Part shown: positions 62,878 to 64,000 of the stretch, one piece after another
Numbering within the stretch: the first letter of the stretch is position 1
Layout: each line of letters begins with the position of its first letter
Source of the DNA: Piezodorus guildinii
Lineage: Eukaryota; Arthropoda; Insecta; Hemiptera; Pentatomidae
Direction of reading: 5' to 3'
NCBI GenBank assembly: GCA_023052935.1
Contig: CM041297.1
Coordinates: 109,359,563 to 109,423,562 of the forward strand
Length of the DNA: 64,000 bases
Translations under genes and position numbers: made by a program
Notes under the pieces: generated by a model
Databases searched by the model: none
Told to the model about the DNA's origin: nothing
The model's input: the letters and a program-made list of their open reading frames with translations, nothing else

Positions 62878-64000
62878 TTAGGGCAGGCGTGAATGGAAAC
62901 TCCTGGGTTACCACAACGATAGCAGAACAACTTACGAGGTAGCGAACATCTGGAATATACATGTGGTCCACCACAATTCCAGCAATTTAATTTCTTAGCT
63001 GTTAGAGCTGGCTGTAAGTCTTTTGAGATGTTTTTATTGTCAACGATTGATTCAGAACTATTTCTGGATCGTACTTTGGTCGATGGGGATAACCTTTCCA
63101 TACAACCAACTGACTCGGTTTTCATTCGTTCGAATTCGGGATTACAATTTGATTTGTCGGCAGAAGCGTCAGAATCTGTTGGCACCGAGGAACCCGAAGG
63201 TAAAATACTATATATTCCCGAGGATTCTTTCTTATACGGCCTATTTGTAGTGGGATTCGTAAATCGGGATTTCTCTTTTCCATTCGGTTTTTCCGCTCGG
63301 CCTTCTTGAGCCATCATCTCGGAGATTCTAGATCGTTCCGTGACGAAATTTATTAAGTCCCTATAAGAGGGAATCTCAGTCGACTTTATCCGCTCTTCGA
63401 ACGATCTTCTGGTCCCTGGGTCTAAATTGGTGAGGGCTAAATGAAGTTTAATGAAGTCCCCCATATCTTCGATGCTTAAAGCCGATAGGGCGGAAAAATT
63501 ATTTTCATGTTCGGATAAAAATCTTTGCAAATTATTTGCGGACGAATTGTTTAGAGGGGTGAAATCCAACACTCTTTTAATGTAAAATCGGGCTAGCCGT
63601 CTTTTATTTTGATAACGAGCAACTACCGCATCATAGGCTAGGGAATAATTACTTTCCTCTAATGCGAACCCCGAGATAAGGGACAAAGCTTCCCCGCGTA
63701 AACTACTTCTTAGATAATGGAATTTTCTTATGGTCGATAAAGATTTCTCTCTATGAACCATAGAATCAAAAAGAGAATAGAACTCATTCCAGTCTTCCAA
63801 TTTCCCCGAGAATGTCGGTAAATCAATTCTTGGTAGCTCCTGAGGAACAGAGTAAGTAGGGGTAGAAAAAACATCAGGTTTCTTTTCCGTGGGAGTACAC
63901 GTTTTAATTAATTTATAATAATTCGCTTTAGTGGTGTCGACTAAATCGAAAAATGAATTTTGTACAGCTGAGGTTTCGACCTTGTCCTTAGTACCCGTCA
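62841..64000 (-). CDS. Gypsy gag, partial (DUF1759-like, two zinc knuckles)
   Basis: Open from the window edge to the stop at 62841, about 386 codons, so the start is outside. The segment LPRIDLPTFSGKLEDWNEFY, then FHYLRSSLRGEALSLISGF and YDAVVARYQNKRRL, is typical of the DUF1759 domain best known from BEL/Pao gag proteins. A serine-rich spacer precedes two Cys/His knuckles, CWNCGGPHVYSRC and CYRCGNPGVSIHACPKC (the second with seven instead of three or four residues before His). The last 37 bp overlap pol in the -1 frame. Confidence 0.85.
   Translation of the reverse strand, partial: TGTKDKVETSAVQNSFFDLVDTTKANYYKLIKTCTPTEKKPDVFSTPTYSVPQELPRIDLPTFSGKLEDWNEFYSLFDSMVHREKSLSTIRKFHYLRSSLRGEALSLISGFALEESNYSLAYDAVVARYQNKRRLARFYIKRVLDFTPLNNSSANNLQRFLSEHENNFSALSALSIEDMGDFIKLHLALTNLDPGTRRSFEERIKSTEIPSYRDLINFVTERSRISEMMAQEGRAEKPNGKEKSRFTNPTTNRPYKKESSGIYSILPSGSSVPTDSDASADKSNCNPEFERMKTESVGCMERLSPSTKVRSRNSSESIVDNKNISKDLQPALTAKKLNCWNCGGPHVYSRCSLPRKLFCYRCGNPGVSIHACPKCTPGNGRGNRK
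62862..62868 (-). promoter_or_regulatory. Candidate -1 ribosomal frameshift site
   Basis: GGGAAAT on the minus strand lies within the gag/pol overlap and is in register as G-GGA-AAT with the gag codons, fitting the X-XXY-YYZ slippery pattern. Pol is in the -1 frame relative to gag. A downstream pseudoknot was not assessed. Confidence 0.6.

Larger units (their letters stand above)
59083..64000 (-). mobile_element. Ty3/Gypsy LTR retrotransposon, 3' part
   Basis: Minus-strand order from the window edge: gag (open to 64000), a 37-bp gag/pol overlap, pol (62877-59569), polypurine tract (59554-59546) and 3' LTR (59545-59083). There is no envelope-like frame between pol and the LTR. The 5' LTR, primer-binding site and gag start lie outside the window. 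All visible frames are open, so the copy may be young. Confidence 0.9.

Overview
The window looks like TE-saturated nuclear DNA of an insect. The base composition is AT-rich, the element families are typical of arthropods (mariner, Helitron, hAT, Jockey and CR1-type LINEs, Ty3/Gypsy, two tRNA-derived SINE families), and there is no operon structure. A hemipteran source is only a guess. I find no convincing host gene. Nearly everything that can be recognised is a mobile element or its remains, often inserted into one another.

Layout. 0-9.5 kb: a hAT-like MITE; an unknown interspersed repeat (family C) broken by a Helitron end that is itself broken by a mariner; SINEs; LINE debris; a tandem block of repeat family D. 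9.5-26.9 kb: sparse debris with several long inverted repeats. It includes three relatives of a terminal-inverted-repeat family (E), two of them with a CTGATGA...GAAAC motif, and many decayed Jockey-type fragments. 26.9-35.2 kb: one hAT remnant with a perfect 8-bp target duplication. It encloses a CR1-type LINE (+), which encloses a nearly complete LINE of the same family (-). 36.07-40.56 kb: an apparently intact Jockey-clade LINE whose ORF1 stop directly abuts the ORF2 ATG. 40.7-58.3 kb: repeat C copies (two in tandem and nearly identical), SINEs with clear target duplications, a MITE, an internally deleted mariner inside repeat D, and LINE ends nested in each other. 59.08-64.0 kb: the 3' LTR, pol and most of gag of a Ty3/Gypsy retrotransposon on the minus strand, running off the window edge.

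How the parts relate. The autonomous candidates are the Jockey LINE (both ORFs open), the minus-strand CR1-type LINE (ORF2 open, ORF1 with one frameshift) and the Gypsy element (pol open, gag open as far as visible). SINEs and MITEs depend on enzymes made elsewhere. Target duplications give an insertion order at several loci: repeat C, then Helitron, then mariner; hAT, then LINE, then LINE; repeat C, then SINE; SINE, then a repeat C fragment. Family letters (C, D, E) and SINE-A/SINE-B are names used only here. All similarity statements come from reading the sequence; no database search was run.
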